Under the pieces are notes generated by a model. That model was not told where the DNA came from. It made no database searches and was given only the letters and a program-made list of their open reading frames with translations. From NCBI RefSeq assembly GCF_034321785.1, contig NZ_JAXLPB010000003.1:186001-250000 (forward strand): a stretch of 64,000 bases of DNA, given 5' to 3'. Numbering within the stretch: the first letter of the stretch is position 1; each line of letters starts with the position of its first letter. The translations under genes were made by a program, and so were the position numbers. Below, in pieces: positions 56,537 to 64,000 of the stretch. Origin of the DNA: Fulvimarina uroteuthidis (GTDB lineage: Bacteria; Pseudomonadota; Alphaproteobacteria; Rhizobiales; Rhizobiaceae).

Positions 56537-57685
56537 TCAGGCGCGTTCGGCCGCGCCCTCGGCGATGGTCATCATCTGGGCGCGATCGCCGAGCGCTTCG
56601 AACAGGTCGCGGTCGGTGCCCGTCATGAAGGTCTGGCCGCCGAGCTCGCCGACGAGGTCGAAGAGGCTCGCCCGTCGCCCGGCATCGAGATGGGCGGCGA
56701 TCTCGTCGAGAAGGAGGATCGGCGCCATGCCGGACAGGGTCGAGGTGAGCCGCGCATGGGCGATCACGAGGCCGACGAGAAGCGCCTTCTGTTCGCCTGT
56801 CGACGAGAGCCCGGCGGGCATGTCCTTGGCAAGATGTAGAACGGACAGATCGGCCCGGTGCGGACCTTCCAGCGTGCGCCCGGCCGCCATGTCGCGCCGC
56901 CGCTCGCGCGACAGCCGATCGCGATAGAGATCCTCGATCTCGACGGCGGGCTTGCCGAAATCCGCTTCGTCGAGGCCGGGCATCAGGAAAAGGCCCGCCT
57001 TGGGAAACGGCGCGGAAGGATCGGCCATCGCGATCGCATGGGTGAGGTTGGCGACCATCTCGGCGCGGGCGAAGGCCATGGCGACGCCCAGTTCCGCCAT
57101 CTGCATCTCGATGCCCGACAGCCAGCGATCGTCGAGCCGGTTGTCTGACAGGAGCCGGTTTCGCGACCGCATCGCTCGCTCGAAATCGGTGGCGCGCTTG
57201 CCATGGGCCGGATCGACGGAGAGAACCATCCGATCGAGAAACCGGCGTCGGTCTCCGGCGGGCCCTGTGAAGAGACCGTCCATGGCCGGCGTCAGCCAGA
57301 CGATGCGGGCAAGGTCGAGCAGCTCCTCGGACGATCTGACCTGGGTTTCGCCGATCTTGACCTGACGGGTGGAGGAGCCTTCGCCGTCGAGCCGAACGCT
57401 CGTCGCCACGATGGTCTCGTCCCCGTCCGCGACGATGCCGGCCCGGATGGAGAACGCGTTCTCCCCGCCCTTGCGGACCATGTCCGCATAGGTCGCGCGG
57501 CGCAGGCCACGGCCGGGCGACAACAGCGAGAGGGCTTCGAGAAGATTGGTCTTTCCGGCACCGTTCGGGCCGGCAAAGACGACAAAGCGCTTGTCGAATT
57601 CGAGACTGAGTGTGGCGTAGTTGCGAAAATCGAAGAGCTTCAGCGATTCCACACCGCTCGACGCGTCGGCCCGGTCGTCAGCCAT
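56537..57685 (-). CDS. recF: DNA replication and repair protein RecF
   Basis: 382-residue SMC-like ATPase that loads RecA at single-stranded gaps with RecO and RecR. Walker A is 'FVVFAGPNGAGKTNLLEAL' (residues about 34-52). The ABC-signature region 'PAGLSSTGEQKALLVGLVIAHARL' and Walker B 'PILLLDEIAAHLDAGRR' are intact. 'GRGLRRATYADMVRKG' matches the family N-terminus. dnaN lies 51 bp upstream and dnaA beyond, the classical dnaA-dnaN-recF order. Confidence 0.96.
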   Translation of the reverse strand: MADDRADASSGVESLKLFDFRNYATLSLEFDKRFVVFAGPNGAGKTNLLEALSLLSPGRGLRRATYADMVRKGGENAFSIRAGIVADGDETIVATSVRLDGEGSSTRQVKIGETQVRSSEELLDLARIVWLTPAMDGLFTGPAGDRRRFLDRMVLSVDPAHGKRATDFERAMRSRNRLLSDNRLDDRWLSGIEMQMAELGVAMAFARAEMVANLTHAIAMADPSAPFPKAGLFLMPGLDEADFGKPAVEIEDLYRDRLSRERRRDMAAGRTLEGPHRADLSVLHLAKDMPAGLSSTGEQKALLVGLVIAHARLTSTLSGMAPILLLDEIAAHLDAGRRASLFDLVGELGGQTFMTGTDRDLFEALGDRAQMMTIAEGAAERA

Positions 57686-57736
57686 GGTTTCTCGCAGACT
57701 CTTTCGTGCCGGACGAAACAGAAGGCGCGCGGATCG

Positions 57737-58861
57737 TCAAACCCGCATCGGCATGAGGACGTAGAGCGTCGAGGTGTCGTCGTCATCCCGGATCAGCGTC
57801 GGCGAACCCGGATCGGCGAGGACGAAGACCGCCTCCTCGCCCGACAGCTGGCTCGTGACGTCGAGGAGATAGCGGGCGTTGAAGCCGATCTCCAGATCGT
57901 CCGAATCGTAGCCGACAGCCAGTTCCTCCGTCGCCGTGCCCGCATCGGGCGAGTTCACGGTCAAGGTGAGGTTCGAATCGGCCAGCGTCAGCTTCACGGC
58001 GCGTCCGCGCTCCGCCGAGATCGTCGATACGCGGTCGACGGCGGACGAGAAGGTCGCGCGGTCGAGCGTCAGTTCCTTGTCGTTGTTCTGCGGAATGACC
58101 CGCTGGTAATCGGGAAAGGTGCCGTCGATCAGCTTCGAGGTCATCACCACCGGACCGATGGTGAAGCGGATCTTGGCGTCCGAAAGATCGACCCTGATCT
58201 CGGTATCGGCGGCGCAGTCGCCGAGCAGCTTCTGGATCTCGCCCACGGTCTTGCGCGGGACGATGATGCCGGGCATGCCTTCCGACCCGCTGGGGGCCTT
58301 CATCTCGGCGCGCGCCAGGCGATGGCCGTCGGTCGCCACCGCCCGCAGCATCAGGTCGCCCTCGGATTCGATGGTGTGGAGGAAGATGCCGTTCAGATAG
58401 TAGCGGGTCTCCTCGGTCGAGATCGCGAACTGCGTGCGCTCGATCAGCCGTGCCATGCCGGCAGCCTCGATGGTGAAGCCATGGCTGAGCTCGCCGGCGG
58501 TGATGTCGGGAAAATCGGTCTCCGGCAGGCACTGGAGGCGGAAGTTCGAACGACCGGCGGAAACGGTCATCTGGGTGCCTTCGCCGTTCAGGCTCAGCTT
58601 CACTTCGGCGCCGTCGGGCAGCTTCCTGACAATATCGTAGAGGAGGTGGGCCGGAACGGTCGTCGCCCCGTCCTGCTCGCCCTGCGCCGCGACCGATTCC
58701 GTGATCTCGATGTCGAGGTCGGTGGCTTTCAGGCCCAGCGTGTCGGAGCCGGCGCGCAGCAGCACGTTCGACAGGATGGGGATCGTGTTGCGCCGTTCGA
58801 CCACGCGGTGGACGTGCGCCAGCGACTTCAGAAGGTTCGATCTCTCGATGATGATACGCAT
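57737..58861 (-). CDS. dnaN: DNA polymerase III sliding clamp (beta subunit)
   Basis: 374-residue clamp that holds DNA polymerase III on DNA. Three clamp domains are recognisable from 'LLKSLAHVHRVVERRNTIPILSNVLLRA' (residues about 10-37) through 'NGIFLHTIESEGDLMLRAVATDGHRLA' to 'NARYLLDVTSQLSGEEAVFVLAD' and the C-terminal 'VLMPMRV', the hydrophobic protein-binding tail. Length normal. It follows dnaA after 170 bp. Confidence 0.97.
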   Translation of the reverse strand: MRIIIERSNLLKSLAHVHRVVERRNTIPILSNVLLRAGSDTLGLKATDLDIEITESVAAQGEQDGATTVPAHLLYDIVRKLPDGAEVKLSLNGEGTQMTVSAGRSNFRLQCLPETDFPDITAGELSHGFTIEAAGMARLIERTQFAISTEETRYYLNGIFLHTIESEGDLMLRAVATDGHRLARAEMKAPSGSEGMPGIIVPRKTVGEIQKLLGDCAADTEIRVDLSDAKIRFTIGPVVMTSKLIDGTFPDYQRVIPQNNDKELTLDRATFSSAVDRVSTISAERGRAVKLTLADSNLTLTVNSPDAGTATEELAVGYDSDDLEIGFNARYLLDVTSQLSGEEAVFVLADPGSPTLIRDDDDTSTLYVLMPMRV

Positions 58862-59031
58862 AAGACTGGACCGTTCGAAAAGGGAGCGGGCGAGGGCGGC
58901 GTTTGCAAGCTGCCCATCCTCGAAATGCCGGTCTTAAAGAAAGTCAGGCCGGAGGGGAAGCTTTCGAGCCCCCGACCCCGGCGGAACGCTGTGGGTATCC
59001 CGACATCGGCGCGTCGCTGGCCGAAAGGGTC

Positions 59032-60534
59032 CTATTCCTCGATCATCCGGCGGATGACGTCGAGCTCCTCGGAAAAGACGTCGTCCTTGCCGCGTTCGGC
59101 TTCGATCTTGCGCACCGCGTGCAGGACCGTCGTGTGATCGCGTCCGCCGAAGCGGCGTCCGATCTCCGGCAGCGAGCGCGGCGTCATGGTCTTGGCGAGA
59201 TACATGGCGATCTGGCGCGGACGCACGATGGTGCGCGTTCGGCGGGCCGACAGGATGTCGGTGCGCGAGATGTTGTAGTGCCGCGACACGAATTTGAGGA
59301 TGTCCTCGATGCGGACCCGCCGTTCGGCGCTCGAGCGGGAGAACTGCGAGAGCAGGTCCCCGATCGCGTCGGGATTCAGCGGCTGCCCCAGCGAATGGCG
59401 GAACGCGATCTGGTTGAACGCGCCTTCCAGATCCCGGCCCGTGCCGTCGACGCGGCGCGCGATCGCGTCGATGGTCTCTTCGGGCAGGTTGAACGTGATG
59501 TCGTCGGCCGAATGGGCCCGCACGCGCATCTCGACGATCGAGCGGCGCATCTCGTAGTCCGGCGAGGCGATCTCGAGCGTGATGCCGTTGGACAGGCGCG
59601 AGCGAACGCGCGGATCGAGGCTCTCCAGCTCCTTGGCGGGGCGATCGGCAGCACAGATGACATGCTTGGCCGAATCGATCAGCGCGTTCAGGAGATGGCA
59701 GAACTCCTGCTGGATCGACTTGCCCTGGAGAAACTGGACGTCGTCGATGATGAGAACGTCGATGCCGCGCAGGGTCTCCTTCAGGTCGAGCGCCTTGTTG
59801 TCGCGGATCGCCGATGCGAAGCGCCACATGAAGTATTCCGCCGTCAGATAGACGACGCGGGGCGCGTCCTCGCGGGCGGCGGCGGCATTCGCGATGGCCT
59901 GGAGAAGATGGGTCTTGCCGAGACCGACACCGGCATGGACGAAAAGCGGGTTGAAGCGGAAGGATTGCGGCCCGTTCTCGGCGATCGCCCGGCCCGCGGC
60001 AAGCGCCACGCGGTTCGCCGCGCCTTCCACGAAATTGTCGAAGACGTAGCGCGGATCGAGCGGGGAGCCGAGTTCGCAGCCATTGGCGATGCCGCCCGAC
60101 AGGGTGCCCGGACGCAGGTGATGGACGCTTGCGGACGCACCGGTCGCCGCCGGCTGGGCCGGACGGTCGATGGCGATCCTGGCGCGGTTGGCTTCTTCGG
60201 AGGCGGCCGTCGCCTGCCGCAGGCGAACCCCGCCGCCGCGAACCGCGCTCCTGACGACGATATCGACACGCAAGGTGCCGGGAACCTCGGCCTTGAACGC
60301 CTCGGTCAGCATCTCTTCGTAATGGCCGCGAATCCAGGAGCGCAGGAACGCCGTCGGCACCGATACCTGGCAGATTCCCTTGCCGACATGGTCGAGATGC
60401 ATGCGCTGGAACCAGCTTGCGAAGATCTCCTGGCCAAGCTGTGCCCGCAGGCGGGCGCTGACGCGGGCCATCACCACCTCGTCGCCGCTCTCCGCACCGC
60501 TGCCACCGAAGTCGTCCGTCGCTTTCGCCATCAT
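59032..60534 (-). CDS. dnaA: Chromosomal replication initiator DnaA
   Basis: 500-residue AAA+ initiator that binds DnaA boxes at oriC. The N-terminal domain I has 'RLRAQLGQEIFASWFQRMHLDHV'. Walker A is 'LFVHAGVGLGKTHLLQAI', Walker B 'DVLIIDDVQFLQGK', and 'CAADRPAKELESLDPRVRSRLSNG' is the sensor 1/arginine finger block. The C-terminal DNA-binding domain has 'QIAMYLAKTMTPRSLPEIGRRFGGRDHTTVLHAVRKIE' (outline). The domain II linker (about residues 75-130) is Ala/Gly-rich. Two adjacent ATGs; 60534 is used. No cluster of DnaA boxes was found next to it. Confidence 0.97.
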   Translation of the reverse strand: MMAKATDDFGGSGAESGDEVVMARVSARLRAQLGQEIFASWFQRMHLDHVGKGICQVSVPTAFLRSWIRGHYEEMLTEAFKAEVPGTLRVDIVVRSAVRGGGVRLRQATAASEEANRARIAIDRPAQPAATGASASVHHLRPGTLSGGIANGCELGSPLDPRYVFDNFVEGAANRVALAAGRAIAENGPQSFRFNPLFVHAGVGLGKTHLLQAIANAAAAREDAPRVVYLTAEYFMWRFASAIRDNKALDLKETLRGIDVLIIDDVQFLQGKSIQQEFCHLLNALIDSAKHVICAADRPAKELESLDPRVRSRLSNGITLEIASPDYEMRRSIVEMRVRAHSADDITFNLPEETIDAIARRVDGTGRDLEGAFNQIAFRHSLGQPLNPDAIGDLLSQFSRSSAERRVRIEDILKFVSRHYNISRTDILSARRTRTIVRPRQIAMYLAKTMTPRSLPEIGRRFGGRDHTTVLHAVRKIEAERGKDDVFSEELDVIRRMIEE

Positions 60535-60626
60535 CGCCCGCCCTTATCGTAGTCCAAAGGAAGTTCGCCCCCGCGTGCAGCGAAGCTTCCGTATGATCGT
60601 CTGTCTCTTGAGAGGTGTGGAAGGCG

Positions 60627-61061
60627 CTATCCCTGTTGCCAGGGCAGCCCTTCCGCTTTCCAGCCGGCGCTCTTGCCGCGATGCCCTTCGGCGTCGGGCG
60701 GTCCTTCGAAGCCACCGGAGATGTTGAAGCAGTTGGCGTAGCCGCTTGCCGTCATGAGCGCCGCCGCAGAGGCGGAGCGTTGTCCGGAACGGCAGAGAAA
60801 ATAGATCTCCGCGTCCCGGTCGCCGCCGGCGCGATCGATCGCTTCCGCCGTCAGGGAGACGAAGTTCGGATCGATGCTCATGGTGGGATAGACCTGCCAT
60901 TCGGCGAGGATCGGCTGCTTGCCGGCCTCATCGAGGCGTGCAATGCCGACGAAGGTCCATTCCGGCCGGGTTCTCACATCCACCATGAACGCGTTCGGAG
61001 TTTCCTTGAGACGCGCCCAGCAGTCCGACGGGGTCACGTCGGCTTTGTAGTCACCTTGCAT
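60627..61061 (-). CDS. Rhodanese-domain protein
   Basis: 144-residue single-domain rhodanese. 'AFMVDVRTRPEWTFVGIARL' (residues 25-44) is the N-terminal half and 'YFLCRSGQRSASAAALMTASGY' the active loop with the catalytic Cys (C-x-S-G-x-R-S). It may move sulfur or persulfide for thiolation or cyanide detoxification. ATG 61061 has GAGGAAAG about 8 bp upstream. It lies upstream of dnaA on the same strand, 92 bp away, and could share its promoter. Confidence 0.9.
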   Translation of the reverse strand: MQGDYKADVTPSDCWARLKETPNAFMVDVRTRPEWTFVGIARLDEAGKQPILAEWQVYPTMSIDPNFVSLTAEAIDRAGGDRDAEIYFLCRSGQRSASAAALMTASGYANCFNISGGFEGPPDAEGHRGKSAGWKAEGLPWQQG

Positions 61062-62121
61062 GTCACACTTTCCTCGTTCTCCCGCCCACGAAGGACCCGG
61101 AGCGGCACACGTATCAGTATCGCGCGCAATCAAATCTTTTAAGACGAAGGGAGCCGCGGTGTCCGTTCAGTGAAACTGACGATCTAAACCTTTGACCCCT
61201 GCCGAATACTCATTCGCGAAAGGTCTTGGGTCCGTCGTCTTCTTCGGCACGATGCGTTGCTCCAACCTTGTCTCGAGGTTGAAAATACGGCGCGAGGGAG
61301 GTGGTGGCAAGGCGGATTCTTGGAGATTCGCGCTTCCGGCTGACTCAGTGTGATGTTCTGGGCAAGGCATCGCGGCCGGTCGGCATCGTGAATCCCCGAG
61401 AGTCAGGGCTTCCACAGAAAAGATCTGTTGATAGGGCCGACGCGCTTTATTTTTTTCAGGGTCGAGCATGACCGGCGCTTGACTCGGCAGTTCCCGGAAA
61501 CGGAAATGGCAAGGTTTTCTTAGAAGTTCAGTGACCTTATCTAAGATCCTGATTGCACTACGATATTTCGCGTGCAAAATCGGTCGTTCGAATTTGCACC
61601 GAATCGTATGGCCCATCTGCGACGAATCGATGACATTCCGGTCGCGCCGTTTCCATTCGTTTCCAAAACCCAAAGACCGCGTATCGCCCCTCCGAAATCG
61701 ATGCGGCCGGCAATCGCCTCGAACGCTTCGATCGGCGCGGAACCACGTCGCCATCGAGAGGGGCGGACGGCAGGGACAGCTGCGAGAGGATGGCACGCGC
61801 CCGCGAGAGCCTGACGCCCGACGGGACGCCGGGCAACGGCCCGGCCGGGAAGCGACGTCCGCAACTATACTGTGATGGCAAAAGAACTGCGGCAGACGGG
61901 GCCGCGTCGGCCGATATCGCCCTGTCGGCGATTTTAACAATTCGTGAACGCGCATGCCCGGAACCTGACAGATTTTGTATGCAGAGAGGTCGAAGAGCCA
62001 CTGCAGGCCGGCGCCATGCTTCTGGATTGGGGAAGATCCATGAGATGGTAAGGCCGGCCGGCCATAGTCCGAGGTGGCAGACCTGACCAACGCTTCGGAC
62101 CTTGATCGAGGGGAACCACTT
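61062..62121. other. 1060-bp region without a recognisable gene
   Basis: The largest gap of the window. The frames on both strands are Arg/Pro-rich and do not resemble proteins; the longest (minus, about 61167-62090) reads as random GC-rich sequence. AT-rich stretches occur at 61447-61462 and 61500-61580. A GC hairpin (61828-61833 with 61840-61845) and a TTAAC-N6-TGAAC element (61934-61949) lie towards the GH25 gene. No tmRNA, SRP or RNase P signature was seen. It may hold an untranslated RNA or a decayed gene. Confidence 0.5.
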
Positions 62122-63582
62122 ATGACGATGACGCACGCCGCATCAGCGACGAGCCTGAAACGGGCATTGGTTCTGGCGCTCGGCCTTTTCGGCTTCGCAG
62201 CTCAGCCGGCCATGGCCGATTGGAAGACGCCCTGGAAGGACGACGACCGCGCGATCGTCATCGACGCCTACGAGTTCAATCCCATCGACTGGGAGAAGAT
62301 GGCGTCGGACAAGCGGATCGCCGCGTTCATCAACAAGGGCTCCGATGGAATGCCGCCGGAATACCGGTGCGGTTCCAAACAGGACGATGCCTGGAAGCTG
62401 TGCAAGAATCGCTGGTGGAAATATTCCGTCACCAAAGAGCTGTTCATGACCCGCAAGCAGATCGCCAAGTCCAAAGGCATGCTGTGGGGCGCCTATCACC
62501 TCGGACGTCCCGGCAATCCGCGCGCCCAGGCCGACCATTTCATCAATTTCGCCGAGCCGGACGAAGACGATCTGATCGCCCTCGATATCGAGGATATCGG
62601 GCCGGAATGGATGAGCCTCGAAGACGCCGAGATCTTCTCAGACCAGATCAAGATCCGCACCGGGCGCTATCCGGTCCTCTATACCAACGGCAATACGGCC
62701 AAGCATATCTCGGACAACCGCGCCGATTACCCGCTGCTGTCGCGCCTGCCGCTCTGGTATGCGCGCTATACCGGCGACATCACCGGCAAATTCCCGGAAG
62801 AGACGTGGCCGTCCTATGCGCTGTGGCAGTTCTCCTCCATGCACAATTGCAATGCGCGGTCCTGCCCGTACCGGGTGGACGGCACCAAATACGACATCGA
62901 CGTCAACGTTTCGAACCTGGATGTCGCGGGTCTGAAGGCGGCATGGCCGTTCGACGAGCTGCATCCGCTGCCCGATCCGCTGTCCGATCCATCCATGCTG
63001 ATGGCCGGGATCGACGCCGAAACGCGCAGCGCCGTCTCGAAGCTCGAACTCGACGCCGACCGAACGGACGAGACCGAAAGCGGCATGCTGGCGGCCTATG
63101 GTCCGATGGGCGATCGACCGAAACGCATCGATCCGCTCAAGCTTCTGAACACGGTCGCGGCCGAGGGGCCCGGGCGCGACCCGTCGCCGGTCGCGGTTCG
63201 GCCGGCCGCCGCGGCCGACGCAGAGGACACCTCCGACGCCGCCGATGGTTCGGACGCTGCGGGCGCCGTGGCGGCGACGGTCGAGGGGGAAGCGGCACCC
63301 GGCATGCCGATCCCGAGCTTCAATCCGATGCGGGCCCATCGCACAGCCGGCAAACCTCCCGCCACGGTGACCCAGACCGTGACGCAGGACGAAACGCCGC
63401 GCCGCGAAGCCGACGATCAGGCGTCGACGGTGATCCCCGAGCCGGCGGCGACGGACAGCGAAGCCGTCGCCGGGGACGAGGCGGCGAACCTGTCGAGCGC
63501 CGACGAAACGGGCGCCGGCCGATATGCGACCTTGTCGGCGGCAGATCTGCGCGTTGCCGATGCGTTCAGCCTGACCAATTGA
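62122..63582 (+). CDS. Exported GH25-family lysozyme-like protein with long disordered tail
   Basis: 486-residue exported protein. The signal peptide covers about residues 1-33 ('LVLALGLFGFAAQPAMA'). A glycoside hydrolase family 25 domain (about 43-275) follows, with 'VIDAYEFNPIDWEKMASDKRIAAFINKGSDG' (outline), 'GAYHLGRPGNPRAQADHFI', the catalytic D155-I-E157 in 'IALDIEDIGPEW', 'YPVLYTNGN' and 'LPLWYARYTGDI'; GH25 members cleave the glycan strands of peptidoglycan. The last 200 residues are Ala/Asp/Glu/Pro-rich and probably disordered. ATG 62122 with GAGGGG 8 bp upstream. No transglycosylase or phage gene is near. Confidence 0.88.
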   Translation: MTMTHAASATSLKRALVLALGLFGFAAQPAMADWKTPWKDDDRAIVIDAYEFNPIDWEKMASDKRIAAFINKGSDGMPPEYRCGSKQDDAWKLCKNRWWKYSVTKELFMTRKQIAKSKGMLWGAYHLGRPGNPRAQADHFINFAEPDEDDLIALDIEDIGPEWMSLEDAEIFSDQIKIRTGRYPVLYTNGNTAKHISDNRADYPLLSRLPLWYARYTGDITGKFPEETWPSYALWQFSSMHNCNARSCPYRVDGTKYDIDVNVSNLDVAGLKAAWPFDELHPLPDPLSDPSMLMAGIDAETRSAVSKLELDADRTDETESGMLAAYGPMGDRPKRIDPLKLLNTVAAEGPGRDPSPVAVRPAAAADAEDTSDAADGSDAAGAVAATVEGEAAPGMPIPSFNPMRAHRTAGKPPATVTQTVTQDETPRREADDQASTVIPEPAATDSEAVAGDEAANLSSADETGAGRYATLSAADLRVADAFSLTN

Positions 63583-63737
63583 CGATGCGCAGCTTCTGAC
63601 GGGATTCCCCGCTCGACAATCAATTCTCCACGGCCCTCGGCCGGCAGTCACGAATTATTTTGCATCGGTCCGGAACGTTCTTCTCGTTGCGACATTTCGG
63701 ACGGACCAGAACAAAATAACAGTGTTGGAGTATAATC

Positions 63738-63998
63738 ATGGGTAAGGCGATCGGCGCCATCATCGCGATCATCATCGTCGTGGTCGTTGCATATTTTCTT
63801 TTCTTCTTTGTCGATGTCGACGTGACGCAGGAGGGTTCGCTCCCGGAAGTGAACGTCGAGGGCGGCGAACTTCCTGAGGCGGATGTCCAGACCGGCGACG
63901 TGAATGTCGGATCCGAAGAAAGAACTGTCGAAGTTCCGACGATCGATATCGAGCCGGCTCCCGAGGACGGCGCGGAACAGCCTGCCACCTCCAACTGA
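63738..63998 (+). CDS. Small acidic single-pass membrane protein
   Basis: 86-residue protein with an N-terminal membrane helix (residues 5-25, 'IGAIIAIIIVVVVAYFLFFFV') and a strongly acidic C-terminal part, in which 'LPEVNVEGGELPEADVQTGDVNVG' forms an imperfect internal repeat (L-P-E-x-x-V). I know no function. TTGGAG about 9 bp before the ATG gives good ribosome-binding evidence. It follows the GH25 gene on the same strand 155 bp later and may be secreted-domain-out. Confidence 0.75.
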   Translation: MGKAIGAIIAIIIVVVVAYFLFFFVDVDVTQEGSLPEVNVEGGELPEADVQTGDVNVGSEERTVEVPTIDIEPAPEDGAEQPATSN

Positions 63999-64000
63999 TC

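Noticed and set aside
58862..61133. An origin of replication beside dnaA
   Set aside because: Only single, poor matches to the DnaA box were seen (for example near 61420 and 58990). In this order the origin is often not next to dnaA. A GC-skew plot would be decisive.
61167..62090. A 307-codon minus-strand frame in the 1-kb gap
   Set aside because: No hydrophobic or motif structure, poor start context and atypical composition; no related protein recognised.

Overview
The window reads as a 64-kb piece of chromosome from an alphaproteobacterium of the order Hyphomicrobiales (Rhizobiales). It is GC-rich and densely packed. Several gene neighbourhoods are typical of that order: hemB / DUF6163 / LdtR-type MarR regulator / L,D-transpeptidase / glyA / nrdR / ribD-ribE-ribH / nusB; a UQCC chaperone gene, DUF177, plsX, fabH, ihfA and a MerR gene; petA-petB-petC followed by apt; DUF2312 (gapR), DUF1244, DUF1036 and pyk; and dnaA, dnaN, recF. 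The species cannot be fixed from sequence alone. No phage, transposase, CRISPR array or rRNA was seen. One tRNA (Leu, anticodon TAA) is present.

Layout. 1-8.4 kb: membrane and housekeeping genes (MscS channel, YdcF, DUF3253/DUF599, DUF1489, EamA exporter, Bpt protein leucyl/arginyltransferase, SLC13 permease, RDD protein). 8.6-9.8 kb: a class C beta-lactamase homologue. 10-14 kb: hemB and the LdtR/L,D-transpeptidase cell-wall pair. 14.5-20.6 kb: glyA, nrdR, the riboflavin genes, nusB and an MFS carrier. 20.6-25.6 kb: bamE, a cytochrome bc1 assembly chaperone, the fatty-acid/phospholipid genes plsX-fabH, ihfA and a MerR regulator. 25.8-29.6 kb: tRNA-Leu, pdxJ, a 687-residue anchored repeat protein and a GGCT-fold protein. 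29.7-34.1 kb: katG, a YbjN protein and azlCD. 34.4-39.9 kb: cytochrome bc1 (petABC), an ABM-fold monooxygenase, apt, bluB and two MaoC-fold hydratases. 40-44.6 kb: a sensory cluster made of a short LOV photoreceptor divergent from a CheB-CheR-PAS-HWE hybrid kinase and its coupled single-domain response regulator. 44.7-48.7 kb: ychF, gapR, DUF1244, DUF1036 and pyk. 49-50.7 kb: a Wza-type lipoprotein divergent from a protein resembling a BY-kinase without its P-loop. 50.9-54.6 kb: twin-TM protein, cobalamin adenosyltransferase, etfBA and 3-hydroxybutyryl-CoA dehydrogenase. 54.7-61 kb: Gfo/Idh oxidoreductase, MoeB-like protein, recF, dnaN, dnaA and a rhodanese. 61-64 kb: a 1-kb stretch without a recognisable gene, a GH25 lysozyme-like protein and a small acidic membrane protein.

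Genes are often translationally coupled through ATGA overlaps (DUF599/DUF3253, nusB/MFS, UQCC chaperone/DUF177, plsX/fabH, azlC/azlD, MaoC pair, kinase/response regulator, DUF1036/pyk). Several starts are TTG codons, most with a plausible Shine-Dalgarno sequence.

The most interesting items are: (i) the LOV / CheB-CheR-HWE / receiver cluster, with a candidate general-stress sigma (EcfG-type) promoter and a 21-bp-phased direct repeat in its divergent promoter; (ii) the 687-residue protein with four modules that each carry a cysteine pair exactly 19 residues apart; (iii) the P-loop-less BY-kinase-like protein beside an orphan polysaccharide-export lipoprotein; (iv) an exact CtrA box upstream of a 43-codon membrane microprotein; and (v) a series of palindromes in the LdtR/L,D-transpeptidase interval.
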